NCBI RefSeq assembly: GCF_003946045.1
Contig: NZ_RHNW01000003.1
Span: forward strand, 248,001-312,000
DNA: 64,000 nucleotides
Source of the DNA: Levilactobacillus mulengensis
GTDB taxonomy: Bacteria; Bacillota; Bacilli; Lactobacillales; Lactobacillaceae
Direction of reading: 5' to 3'
Positions 1 to 7,524 of this stretch are shown piece by piece. The notes beneath the pieces were generated by a model, which saw only the letters and a list, made by a program, of their open reading frames with translations, made no database searches and had not been told where the DNA came from. A program made the position numbers and the translations under genes. Within the stretch, counting starts at the first letter, position 1. Every line of letters starts with the position of its first letter.

Positions 1-1
1 C

Positions 2-379
2 TTCTTCGCCTATGCACCCTATGTACCATTCTTTACCAACATCAAGGATACGCCGGTGGACTACCAAAACACCACTACTGACGTCGATGTTGAGAATGTT
101 TACTGGCTAAATAAGACGTTATCTGTTATCATTGAACCACATTTCCACGAATATGTGGAAGCCGTCAATGCCTTCCGTGAAGGTTGCCAGTCCTACGCCC
201 GTTCCCGGGTTGCAGCGACCGACGCAGCCATCACGGGCGACGCGACGGACTTCTTGACGCAGAGTAACGCTGAAACGGCCGGCGAAATTTCTAAACGGAC
301 GCATCAATTGTTCGATGACCTGGTCAAGCACGGCTTGTTATTATCCAAGACGGCTTGGGAAAAGGGTCAGAACCTCTAA
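2..379 (+). CDS. C69 family dipeptidase, C-terminal part (5' end outside window)
   Basis: The reading frame is open from the first bases of the window and ends at TAA 377-379, giving the last 125 residues of a longer protein. The stretch beginning FFAYAPYVPFFTNIKDTP, followed by an alpha-helical tail with a long EYVEAVNAFREG helix, resembles the C-terminus of the N-terminal-nucleophile C69 dipeptidases (PepD) of lactobacilli, cytoplasmic enzymes that hydrolyse a broad range of dipeptides after oligopeptide uptake. The catalytic N-terminal Cys is not in the window, so assignment rests on the C-terminal part alone. No clear terminator follows the stop; about 170 bp separate it from the next gene on the same strand. 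Confidence 0.7.
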   Translation, partial: FFAYAPYVPFFTNIKDTPVDYQNTTTDVDVENVYWLNKTLSVIIEPHFHEYVEAVNAFREGCQSYARSRVAATDAAITGDATDFLTQSNAETAGEISKRTHQLFDDLVKHGLLLSKTAWEKGQNL

Positions 380-552
380 TTTCTGTTTAGCTTCACTAGT
401 CTATCCTCTGACTAAGGAAAATTTGGCGTTACTCGTGCGTAATCGTTAACTCCAGCAATGGATTTGACATAAAAGGGTGGTGGATGAATTTTTATTCACG
501 CCTGATGGAGTAGGGACTTAAAAGTTGAGGATAGATATAGGAGGAGACAACT

Positions 553-1554
553 ATGAAATGGGCGAAGTTAATCCTGGCTAGTGTGGCAGGGCTGAGTTTA
601 TGGGGCGGCGTGACGACGGCAAGTGCGGCCAAAAAGGTCACGTTACCCGCGTACCCGAAGCAACGGGTGTTTACGTTTAAAGCCAAGGGCACCAAGGTTT
701 ATAGTTATCCCCGCGCGGCGTATAAGCACAGTAGCGTGTTGGGAACGGATCAGAGCACCGCGAAGCAGTGGACGGTCGACAAGGTGGTTACCGTCAAAGG
801 GCAACGCTACGTGCGTTTAGCCCAGGTAAGTGCCAAGTCGTTGCCGCACGGGACGATTGTGCCGAACGCCTCTAAGGCCAGTGTGAAATTGGTCGGGGGA
901 TATGTCGCGTTGAATAAGCTGAAATTTCATCAACGGATTGCGAGCATGAAGTCGGTGAAGAAGACGGCTTACTGGACGCCAACGACTAACCACGATTTCT
1001 GGAGCATGCCCGCCCATTCTTTAGGGCAAACGGCGGCGAGCCACTACGGTCACACGTATGGCTACCGGACGTTGTACGCGGTCGAATCGTTAACGACCAC
1101 CAGCAAGAAGCACTACTTGTACTTCGAAACGACTGATGGCAAGGCGATTGGCTGGTTGCCAAAGAGTGCTGTGATCAAGGGGCAATACCCCGACTTACTG
1201 AAGCGGGAACTGGGCCGGAACCTGTCCGCGGATTCGACGGCGTTAACCACCGTTGATAAGGCGGGCCACGTGAAGGTCGGTGTTGCCCTGAAGGCGGGGC
1301 AAGTCCAACGGGTTGCCCTCCTGAAGCAAAACAGTGAGACGGCGGTTTACGATTTTGTTGCCGGCAAGGCCGTTAAGCTCACGACGCGGACGTCAACGGG
1401 CAAGGTCAAGCAGACCACGGCCGTGACGCAAACCACGAAGAACCTGAAGTTCAAGGCCCAATCGGATTTTGATATTCAGGGGTACACCTACAACGTGAAG
1501 GTCACGCCAGCCGGTAAGGTCAGCGTGATGAGCGTCGGCGGGTGGATGGCGTAA
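553..1554 (+). CDS. secreted protein with SH3/GW-like module
   Basis: A 333-residue protein starting at ATG behind AGGAGG (539-544). Residues 1-25 form a Sec signal peptide ending ASA. The mature protein is basic and rich in Lys, Thr and Val with no LPxTG motif and no membrane anchor, so it is probably released or held on the wall by charge. Around residues 175-215 the segment HYLYFETTDGKAIGWLPKSA looks like a GW/SH3b wall-binding module. The lipoprotein at 60194-61420 has a matching segment (HYLYLETAHRKLGWVYKS), so the two share this architecture. A TTGACA lies at 464-469 but no good -10 element follows at normal spacing. The gene ends at a strong bidirectional terminator. Function unknown; a wall-associated protein is the most that can be said. 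Confidence 0.75.
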   Translation: MKWAKLILASVAGLSLWGGVTTASAAKKVTLPAYPKQRVFTFKAKGTKVYSYPRAAYKHSSVLGTDQSTAKQWTVDKVVTVKGQRYVRLAQVSAKSLPHGTIVPNASKASVKLVGGYVALNKLKFHQRIASMKSVKKTAYWTPTTNHDFWSMPAHSLGQTAASHYGHTYGYRTLYAVESLTTTSKKHYLYFETTDGKAIGWLPKSAVIKGQYPDLLKRELGRNLSADSTALTTVDKAGHVKVGVALKAGQVQRVALLKQNSETAVYDFVAGKAVKLTTRTSTGKVKQTTAVTQTTKNLKFKAQSDFDIQGYTYNVKVTPAGKVSVMSVGGWMA

Positions 1555-1579
1555 AGGCTAATTAACTGAAATTAAAAAT

Positions 1580-1626
1580 AGGTCAGCGTGTTTGAGAGAA
1601 ATTCTCAAATACGCTGACCTTTTTCG
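1580..1626. terminator. bidirectional intrinsic terminator
   Basis: An 18-bp stem (AGGTCAGCGTGTTTGAGA with its complement, one G-T pair) with a 5-nt loop, T-run on the plus side and a T-rich run on the minus side. It separates the convergent secreted-protein gene and the ABC operon. Confidence 0.9.
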
Positions 1627-1643
1627 TGACGTTCAATGGTGGA

Positions 1644-2393
1644 TTATAAGTGTTCTCCCGCTGCTAAACAATCCGCACGCAACAGTTCGTAGATTTCCGC
1701 CTTCAGTGGTGCTTGTGTCGCCAGCCAGGCACGGTCGCGGGTGACCGGTGTCAGGGCGATGTCTTGAACCACGTGGGCCGGCCGTGCCGACAACACGAGA
1801 ATCCGGTCGGACAGGTAAATGGCCTCCTCGATGTCGTGGGTGACCAGCAAGGTCGTCCGTTTCAAATCGGCCGGCAGTCCCAGTAACCAGTCCTGCATCA
1901 GTCCCCGAGTCATTGCGTCCAGTGCCCCGAACGGTTCGTCCAGCAGGCGGTAGTCGGCCGGGTTGAGCATGGTTCGCAACAGGGCGACGCGTTGCCGCAT
2001 CCCGCCGGATAACTGATGGGGGAGGAACTTGCGGTAGGGCAATAGCCCACAGAGCGTGAGTAAGTCGGTGACGCGTTCCTGGTCCACGGGTTGGTGGTTG
2101 ATCCGCTGATACAACGTGATATTTTGATCGACAGTGTACCAGGGAAACAACATGTCTTCCTGGGGCAGGTAACTGAACGTGGTGTTGAGTCCCGTAATCG
2201 GCTGGTCATCGACCGCTAACCTGCCCATGGACGGCGTCAGTAACCCGGTCAACAATTTCAAAATGGTGGACTTGCCCGCACCACTGGGCGCAATCAGCGA
2301 CACGAAGCTACCATCCGCAATCGTTGCGGTCACGTCATTTAAGATGTCCAGCTTATCTAGCGTGAGGCTGACATTTTGCAAGGTAATCGGCAT
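1644..2393 (-). CDS. thiZ: ABC transporter ATP-binding protein (thiamine precursor uptake, ThiZ-type)
   Basis: A 249-residue ATPase of the nitrate/taurine/HMP importer type. Walker [10 protein letters not shown] is at residues 35-43, the signature LSGGMRQR near 128 and Walker B YRLLDEP near 148, followed by a D-loop and an H-loop (TLLVTHDIEEA). The start is taken as the ATG at 2391-2393, 2 bp after the stop of the upstream gene. A longer frame exists, but it would run back through the binding-protein gene. It is the third gene of a three-gene operon (permease, binding protein, ATPase) behind a TPP riboswitch, so its likely role is to energise import of a thiamine precursor such as HMP. Substrate is inferred from the riboswitch and the binding-protein family. 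Confidence 0.85.
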   Translation of the reverse strand: MPITLQNVSLTLDKLDILNDVTATIADGSFVSLIAPSGAGKSTILKLLTGLLTPSMGRLAVDDQPITGLNTTFSYLPQEDMLFPWYTVDQNITLYQRINHQPVDQERVTDLLTLCGLLPYRKFLPHQLSGGMRQRVALLRTMLNPADYRLLDEPFGALDAMTRGLMQDWLLGLPADLKRTTLLVTHDIEEAIYLSDRILVLSARPAHVVQDIALTPVTRDRAWLATQAPLKAEIYELLRADCLAAGEHL

Positions 2394-2395
2394 GG

Positions 2396-3400
2396 CTAGT
2401 TCCCGACGTACTGATTGGTGTAGAGGGTATCGGCCGGGATGGTCTTCTTGATCAGACCGTAGTCCTTCATGAAGCCGGTGTAGTTGTCCCAAACCTTGGC
2501 GTCCATCTGGCCCCATTTGGCCGCGTCATCCGTGTAGTTAGCGGAGAGGAAGGCTTGCGATTCTTCCAGGAAGCTCAGGTCGGAATCCTTGGCGTACTTG
2601 TGTAAAATCTTGGCGTCGGCCTTGGGATGGGCCATGGCGTCTTGATACCCCTGCTTGGTGGCGCTCATGAAGGCCCTGACCAGCTTAGGATCCTGCTTTA
2701 GTTGGGGATTGTTGGTGATAATCACGGGCGTGTAGTAGTCCAGCCGCTTATCCAATTTGCGAAGGGGCATGTAGTTGACCTTGATGCCGTCGTCCTTGGC
2801 ACGAATCACGTCCCAGCCTTGGAACCACCACTGCAGGTCGTTCTTCTTGCCCAGACTTTTGGGGCCATCACCGGTCGCGCCGACAATCTTCAGGGACTTG
2901 GGGTCGACCTTGTCCTTGCTCATGACGGCCTTCAACACGGCCTCTTCACTAGGCGTTTGCCAACCGGCGTAGGTCTTGCCCGCGAAATCCTTGGGTGAGG
3001 TGATGCCACTGGACTTGAGGGAGACGAAACCGGACGTGTTGTGCTTGATGACGGTCCCAATTGCCTTGACCGGGATGTTTTTACCGTCGGCGTGGGCGAA
3101 CGTCACGTCTTCTTGGTAGCTGACCCCGAATTGGGCCTTGTTGGCGCCGACCATGCCGATGCTGGTGGCGTTGTCGCCGGGTTCGATAATCTTGACGTTT
3201 AGGCCGGCCTTCTTGAAATACCCCTTATCCTTCGCCACGTACAGCCCTGTGTGATTGGTGTTGGGCACGTAATCGAGGACGATTGAAACGTCGGTCAACT
3301 TTTTAGCAGACTTAGAATCAGATGCGTGATTTTTAGCGTTGCCACAGGCTGTCAGTGAGAGTAGGAGTGGCACCAGGAACCAAAGCTTCGTTAATTTCAT
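2396..3400 (-). CDS. thiY: HMP/thiamine-precursor binding lipoprotein (ThiY/THI5-like)
   Basis: A 334-residue lipoprotein with a signal peptide and lipobox LTAC (Cys19). The mature part begins with a Ser/Lys linker and then DVSIVLDYVPNTNHTGLYVA, the hallmark start of NMT1/THI5-like periplasmic-type binding proteins that capture the pyrimidine precursor of thiamine. Later segments (KDFAGKTYAGW, DLQWWFQGWD) fit the same family. It is anchored outside the membrane and delivers substrate to the permease encoded next to it. The start overlaps the permease stop by 4 bp (3397-3400), so translation is probably coupled. Regulation is by the TPP riboswitch upstream of the operon. Confidence 0.88.
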   Translation of the reverse strand: MKLTKLWFLVPLLLSLTACGNAKNHASDSKSAKKLTDVSIVLDYVPNTNHTGLYVAKDKGYFKKAGLNVKIIEPGDNATSIGMVGANKAQFGVSYQEDVTFAHADGKNIPVKAIGTVIKHNTSGFVSLKSSGITSPKDFAGKTYAGWQTPSEEAVLKAVMSKDKVDPKSLKIVGATGDGPKSLGKKNDLQWWFQGWDVIRAKDDGIKVNYMPLRKLDKRLDYYTPVIITNNPQLKQDPKLVRAFMSATKQGYQDAMAHPKADAKILHKYAKDSDLSFLEESQAFLSANYTDDAAKWGQMDAKVWDNYTGFMKDYGLIKKTIPADTLYTNQYVGN

Positions 3401-4149
3401 GATAATCTCCCTTGGATAAATGTTTTATAATATAATTTTTGAAAAATGCGAGTGACGATGTTCAACCCCAAACTCAGAACGATCACGCAGAGAATGGCGG
3501 CGAAGACCTTGTCGATTTGGTAGCCGTTTTTCACGCGAATCATGTAGTAGCCCAGTCCCGCCTCGGCGCTCAGCCATTCCCCGATGATGGCACCGCTGAC
3601 GCAGTAGGTAGCGGCGATGCGCAGGCCGGCGAAGAATCCCTGCATGCCTTGCGGAATCTTCAGGAGCCGGTAGACCTGCCAGCTTTTGGCGCCCATGGTC
3701 TGAAGAAAACGAATCTGTTCACCGGAGACCTTTCCCAGCGCTTCCGAGAAGGCCACGATGATGGGAAAATAGCTCATGAGGACGACCAGGATGATCTTGG
3801 GCGCCATGCCAAAGCCAAACCACAGGCTCAGCAGGGGCCCCAACACCATGACGGGTAGGGTTTGTGAGATGACCAGCAACGGGTAAAATGACTGGTACAG
3901 GAGCTGCCACCGGTCCATGACCAGTGCCGTACAGAAGGCTAGCAGGCAGGCGATACCCAGGCCAATCAGGGATTCGTACAGCGTCACCCACGAATTTTGC
4001 AGGAGGCCCGGTCCATCCGCCACCAGTGCCTGACTCACGGCTACCGGACTGGGCAAAATGAATGCCGGCGTGTGGAGGAGGGTGACCGCGAGTTGCCAAG
4101 CGGCCAGCAGCAGGACCAGGCTGCCCAGCGGGTATAGCTTGCGTTTCAT
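3397..4149 (-). CDS. thiX: ABC transporter permease (thiamine precursor uptake, ThiX-type)
   Basis: A 250-residue integral membrane protein with about six membrane segments. The binding-protein-dependent inner-membrane signature is seen around residues 135-175 (SEALGKVSGEQIRFLQTMGA, the EAA loop contacting the ATPase). It is the first gene of the operon. ATG 4147-4149 has GAAAGGTGG upstream, just after the riboswitch expression platform. Best hits by eye are the SsuC/TauC/ThiX permeases. The thiamine assignment comes from the riboswitch and the THI5-like partner. Confidence 0.85.
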   Translation of the reverse strand: MKRKLYPLGSLVLLLAAWQLAVTLLHTPAFILPSPVAVSQALVADGPGLLQNSWVTLYESLIGLGIACLLAFCTALVMDRWQLLYQSFYPLLVISQTLPVMVLGPLLSLWFGFGMAPKIILVVLMSYFPIIVAFSEALGKVSGEQIRFLQTMGAKSWQVYRLLKIPQGMQGFFAGLRIAATYCVSGAIIGEWLSAEAGLGYYMIRVKNGYQIDKVFAAILCVIVLSLGLNIVTRIFQKLYYKTFIQGRLS

Positions 4150-4170
4150 ATAAAACCACCTTTCATTACT

Positions 4171-4216
4171 AAAAAAGCCCCATCCGGGGGAGTAAGTCCG
4201 CCTGGATAGAGCATCC
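4171..4216 (-). terminator. riboswitch expression platform / attenuator
   Basis: On the minus strand, two short GC-rich hairpin possibilities (GGAT-GCTCT-ATCC, and CCCC-CGGAT-GGGG) end in a run of six U just before the RBS of the permease gene. This fits a transcriptional attenuator that is formed when TPP is bound. The stems are short, so the exact switching helix is uncertain. Confidence 0.55.
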
Positions 4217-4220
4217 GCGC

Positions 4221-4310
4221 GTTTCTCCCTGCGCCAGTGTTAGCTGACAGGTTCAATGGGTCAAAGTTCACAACTTACTCTCGTGCCGTTTAAACGGTAT
4301 CCCCAGAAAC
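4221..4310 (-). ncRNA. TPP (THI-box) riboswitch
   Basis: Read on the minus strand, a 6-bp P1 (GTTTCT with AGAAAC) encloses the conserved THI-box elements: GGGG, then GAGAG (the CUGAGA equivalent), then ACCCATTGAACCTG and TAACACTGGCGCAGGGA. These correspond to the pyrimidine- and pyrophosphate-binding arms of the thiamine pyrophosphate aptamer. It lies about 70 nt upstream of a thiXYZ-type operon and should switch the operon off when TPP is abundant. Confidence 0.93.
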
Positions 4311-4319
4311 TTTTTAAGT

Positions 4320-4799
4320 TGGATTTAGTATAGCATGGCGATTCTACTGGAACAACTCCATTTACTTGTCTCAAATTGAATCCTTTGAAATTTGATTGTG
4401 ATGATTTTTAGGCGCGAATCCCTTGGTATGAAAGGCTTTGTCCTGGAGTGGGAAAGGACAATTCGCCAATTTTGGCGGGATAATGGGCCTAATTTTTCGT
4501 AGCGATGGGGCAAAATGTCTAACGCTAAAATCGTTTGACGCTTAACCAGTCGTTCCCCTTAATTTGCTGGGCAAGCTAACCGAATGACTCTACGGGAGTG
4601 CTGACGGCGAGTATCGTAAAATGAATCCAAAGTCATGGCCAAAGTTATGACGTGACTTGGTTACTCAGCTTTATCAGAGAAATTGTGGACCGTGTCTAGT
4701 GACTACCATCAACGTGACTGGCGGGTTCTGAGCTGAGATTGGGGGGGCTTCGCGCATGCGAGGTTCCTTTTTGGTTTGGGGGTAAATTGGTCGTTGGTT
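4320..4799. other. intergenic region without a recognisable gene
   Basis: From the riboswitch 5' side to the first repeat copy no frame has an RBS, a plausible start and a protein-like composition. The segment should contain the promoter of the thi operon on the minus strand, but I see no confident -35/-10 pair. Confidence 0.5.
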
Positions 4800-5070
4800 T
4801 CGCCTCCGGGCTGGGGAAAATTGAGCCTGGTCGCGTCCGTTCCCGGCGGCGCGCTCAAGGAGCCCTGCTGTGGGGCCGGTTCCAGCCAAAGAGCGGGCTT
4901 CCACCTCAACTTTGAGCCTGAGGTGCGGTCTCAAAGGTTGTCCCATGGACTAGGCTGAGAAAATACCTCAGCCAAGACCATCGACACAGCTGGTCACCTT
5001 GGCGCACCTCTGGTCACTCCCACGACTGGCCCAATTTTCCCCAGCCCTGCGGCTAAGACTGGTTTAGCCC
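4800..5070 (+). repeat. long structured repeat, type B, complete copy
   Basis: A complete type B element. The closing stem pairs GGGCTGGGGAAAATTG (4808-4823) with CAATTTTCCCCAGCCC near 5033-5047. Inside are a hairpin with GGCTGAG/CTCAGCC arms (4953-4959 and 4967-4973), the conserved ATCGACACAGCTGGTCAC segment and a CTTTGAG/CTCAAAG hairpin. It ends in the tail GGCTAAGACTGGTTTAGCC. This is the first unit of a three-unit array. Confidence 0.85.
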
Positions 5071-5127
5071 CCAGAACCAGTCGAAGTCTTTGGCTTTTCT
5101 GTTGGCTGAGGGTATTACTGGTACACA

Positions 5128-5344
5128 TTCAAGGGCCCTGCTGTGGGGTCGGTTCCAGCCAGAGGGCGGGCTTCCACCTCAACTTTGAGCCTGGGAGGCG
5201 GTCTCAAAGGTTATCCCATGGACTAGGCTGAGAAAACACCTCAGCCAAGACCATCGACACAGCTGGTCACCTTGGCGCGCCTCTGGTCACTCCCACGACT
5301 GGCCCAATTTTCCCCAGCCCTGCGGCTAAGACTGGTTTAGCCCC
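5128..5344 (+). repeat. type B repeat, second tandem unit (5' arm missing)
   Basis: Nearly identical to 4855-5072 at an offset of about 273 bp, including both the GGCTGAG hairpin and the tail. The left closing-stem strand is absent, so the closing stem cannot form within this unit, although its right strand could compete for the left strand of the first unit. Confidence 0.85.
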
Positions 5345-5399
5345 CAAACCCGGACGAACTCTTTGGTTTTGCTGTTGGCTGAGTGAGTTACTGGTGCGC

Positions 5400-5456
5400 A
5401 CTCCCACGACTGGCTCATTTTCCCCAGTCCTGTGGCTAAGACTGGTTTAGCCCCCA
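5400..5456 (+). repeat. type B repeat, third unit, 3' fragment only
   Basis: Only the right closing-stem strand and the tail hairpin (GGCTAAGACTGGTTTAGCC) are present, 110 bp after the previous tail. It looks like the remainder of a third tandem copy after deletion. Confidence 0.75.
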
Positions 5457-5497
5457 AAACCAGTCGACCCGTTGGTTTTACTGAGTCTAATGGCGTA

Positions 5498-5525
5498 TTG
5501 GATACCACCATATGTGATATATTAT
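5498..5525 (+). promoter_or_regulatory. putative promoter of small gene
   Basis: TTGGAT (5498-5503), 16-bp spacer, TATTAT (5520-5525), about 38 bp upstream of the small frame at 5563. Confidence 0.45.
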
Positions 5526-5562
5526 TCGGTAAGAATCTGTTTGATTTTGGAGGGGCTGTCTG

Positions 5563-5700
5563 GTGGAAGAAGTCTATGTTGATGAGTTGATTACAGAATA
5601 TATGCAGGATGATAGGGTTAAGGCAGATATGCTGAAAGAAAAGGCGCAATTGGACTTGGATGTAAACTTAATGCAGGCTAAGGGAACTTCTCTCGAATAG
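5563..5700 (+). CDS. 45-aa protein resembling the N-terminus of an XRE-type antitoxin (possible truncation)
   Basis: A GTG-started frame behind GGAGGGG (5549-5555), with its own promoter-like sequence and a terminator at 5743. The product is acidic and helical (VDELITEYMQDDRVKADMLK, then EKAQLDLDVNLMQAKGTSLE). This pattern is typical of the segment that precedes the helix-turn-helix in HigA/XRE antitoxins, but the frame stops where the HTH would begin. It may be a truncated antitoxin gene or a genuine small protein. No toxin gene is next to it. Confidence 0.45.
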   Translation: MEEVYVDELITEYMQDDRVKADMLKEKAQLDLDVNLMQAKGTSLE

Positions 5701-5742
5701 TCATTTGGGACGTTTGTCTGAACTAGTTTCAAGGATATTTAC

Positions 5743-5775
5743 ACGAGGCTAACCGTCAAAGGTGGCCTCGTTTTT
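5743..5775 (+). terminator. intrinsic terminator
   Basis: ACGAGGC / GCCTCGT stem (5743-5749 and 5765-5771) followed by a T-run, 43 bp after the small frame. Confidence 0.85.
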
Positions 5776-5965
5776 GTTTGCCCAAAGATAAAGCGCTTAA
5801 CAATAAGAATCTCGTGAAAATTTTCAAAAATGGGCGGGACCTTTCGTCATTTTTGTTATACTGGTCTTTGCTCGTTAATTTTAGAACGCAAGAACGGCGA
5901 TGGTTGGCATAGCCTTGCCGTTATAAAATAATGCATAAATCGGCACAGAGAGAGGGAGACGGATT

Positions 5966-6001
5966 ATGAAATTTGGACTGACACGGGTGGGGCAGCTATG
6001 A
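5966..6001 (+). CDS. 11-aa leader peptide coupled to EamA gene
   Basis: ATG 5966 follows a good RBS (GAGAGGGAG). The frame MKFGLTRVGQL ends in a TGA that overlaps the ATG of the transporter (ATGA, 5998-6001). The RBS is better placed for this leader than for the transporter, which suggests translational coupling. Upstream, an imperfect hairpin (AACGGC...GCCGTT, 5893-5922) lies in the presumed 5' UTR. Confidence 0.45.
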   Translation: MKFGLTRVGQL

Positions 6002-6933
6002 CGCCACAACATCATTTACGCGGCGTGTTACTGGCGAGTGTGGCCTGCATCTTGTGGGGCATCTCAGGGGTTGCGGCGAGCACGCTGTTTACGATGAGCC
6101 CCGAAGTGACGGCACTGTGGCTGACCCAGGTCCGCATGATCAGCGCCGGGATTATTCTACTGGTCTTGGGCCAAGTGATTGGCATCAAGCCGTTTGAAAT
6201 TTGGCGCCAGCGGGGGACGGCCCTGCGCGTTGTCAGCTACGGCCTATTGGGATTGGTACCGGTTCAGCTGTGCTATTTCGAGGCCGTTAAATTCGGCAAT
6301 GCGCCGGTCGCCACCATTATTCAGTTCCTGGGACCGTTCATCATTAGTATTTATTTCTTAGTATTCAAACACGTGACACCGACGCGGCCCGAAGCCATGG
6401 GGATGGCGATTGCCTTCATCGGGACCCTGTTAATCGTGACGCACGGGCACCTCAACAGCCTGGCCATTTCACCGGTCGTCCTGTTCTGGGGCGGGCTGTC
6501 CGCCATCGGGGTCGCCACGAACACGCTGATTCCCCGGCCACTGTTGCCCAAGTTTGGCGCCGTTTCCGTGACCGGTTGGGGCCTACTAGTTGCCGGCATT
6601 TGTTTAAATGTTTTCGGACCCGTTTGGCAGGAACACGTGACGGTGTCATGGGCCGGCTGGAGTATGATTGGCATCATTATTGTCTTCGGGACGGTCATTC
6701 CGTTCCTGATGTTTGCCCACGCGTTGGGCTACATCTTGCCAACCACCGCCAGCCTGCTGGACGCGTTTGAACCCCTGTCCGCCACGGTATTTTCCGTGAT
6801 GTTCCTCAGTGTTCAGCTGACCAAGTTCGACTTGATTGGCGGCGCGCTGGTGATCTTGGCGGTGATGGTGCTGTCGTTAAATGGGCGCCAGATGATTCGT
6901 CTAATCCGCCGCTTCCGCACCAACCCGGACTAA
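5998..6933 (+). CDS. EamA/DMT-family transporter
   Basis: A 311-residue protein with ten hydrophobic segments arranged as two EamA repeats (roughly residues 8-145 and 155-295), the architecture of drug/metabolite exporters such as RhaT/YdcZ relatives. Typical repeat features are the ILWGISGVAAS start of the first repeat and the FLMFAHALGYILPTTASLLD-type segment in the second. Substrate cannot be told from sequence; amino acid or metabolite efflux is usual in the family. The start overlaps a short leader frame. A type A repeat starts about 12 bp after the stop, in the same orientation, and a bidirectional terminator follows at 7203. Confidence 0.85.
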   Translation: MTPQHHLRGVLLASVACILWGISGVAASTLFTMSPEVTALWLTQVRMISAGIILLVLGQVIGIKPFEIWRQRGTALRVVSYGLLGLVPVQLCYFEAVKFGNAPVATIIQFLGPFIISIYFLVFKHVTPTRPEAMGMAIAFIGTLLIVTHGHLNSLAISPVVLFWGGLSAIGVATNTLIPRPLLPKFGAVSVTGWGLLVAGICLNVFGPVWQEHVTVSWAGWSMIGIIIVFGTVIPFLMFAHALGYILPTTASLLDAFEPLSATVFSVMFLSVQLTKFDLIGGALVILAVMVLSLNGRQMIRLIRRFRTNPD

Positions 6934-6944
6934 ACGGGTCTGGG

Positions 6945-7130
6945 TCGCCTTACCGGGCGGTGAAAATAGGCCGGAACGCGGTGGGGAGGACGCCCAGAGC
7001 CCAAGGGCGGTCTCTGGACTTGTTTTGAGCCTCTGAGAAACGAGTCTCAAAATCACCATTTACTCCGCAACGCTCCGTAAATCCCACGGCTGAGCCTATT
7101 TTCACCGTTTTCACGGCTTAGACTGGTTTA
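6945..7130 (+). repeat. short structured repeat, type A, copy 1
   Basis: Complete element starting about 12 bp after the transporter stop. Closing stem GGTGAAAATAGG with CCTATTTTCACC. Hairpins: CCAGAG/CTCTGG around the conserved loop; TTTTGAG-C-CTC / GAG-T-CTCAAAA with the conserved C-T mismatch; ATTTAC/GTAAAT; then the tail. Confidence 0.85.
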
Positions 7131-7202
7131 GTGTGGGTGGTTGTTCGGCTTGGCTTCTAGTGTTTTGTGTTTTCTGAAGCGTTAAGCAATTCAATAGTGT
7201 AC

Positions 7203-7252
7203 AAAAATAGCGTAAGACTTGTCGTGTTATTGACAGGTCTTACGCTATTTTT
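7203..7252. terminator. bidirectional intrinsic terminator
   Basis: A 16-bp perfect stem (AAAAATAGCGTAAGAC and complement) extended by TTGTC/GACAG, with T-runs on both strands, between the convergent EamA and copB genes. Confidence 0.9.
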
Positions 7253-7305
7253 AGTTGTGACAGTAGATTAAAAAGACTAGTTGATGCCAACGTTAAGGAG
7301 CAAAC

Positions 7306-7512
7306 GGGCCCGTGGGCCAACACCGTGTGAGCCGTGAGGTTGGAAAAAATGGACTCAGCCGTGGGATTTACCTACCAACGTGGAATGCTGGTAGGTAAAT
7401 GGCGACTTTGAAACGCGTTCTTGGCGGTTCAAAGCGAGGCCGAAGACCGCTCTTTGGCTTCGGGCGTCCTGCCCACCGCGTTCCGGTCCATTTTTTTCAA
7501 CCGGTAAGGCGC
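7306..7512 (-). repeat. type A repeat, copy 2
   Basis: Complete element read on the minus strand, starting about 12 bp after the copB stop. Its third hairpin is a perfect 12-bp stem, ATTTACCTACCA with TGGTAGGTAAAT. The second hairpin is GAA-C-CGC / GCG-T-TTC and the first CCGAAG/CTTCGG, so each arm differs from copy 1 but remains complementary. Confidence 0.85.
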
Positions 7513-7524
7513 GGTAAATCCAAT

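Noticed and set aside
464..492. TTGACA at 464 as promoter of the first secreted protein
   Set aside because: No acceptable -10 at 16-18 bp; not marked as a promoter.
3439..4159. Open frames of 139 and 146 codons overlapping the permease
   Set aside because: Other-frame shadows of the ThiX-type permease; composition rich in His, Pro and Gly with no family resemblance.
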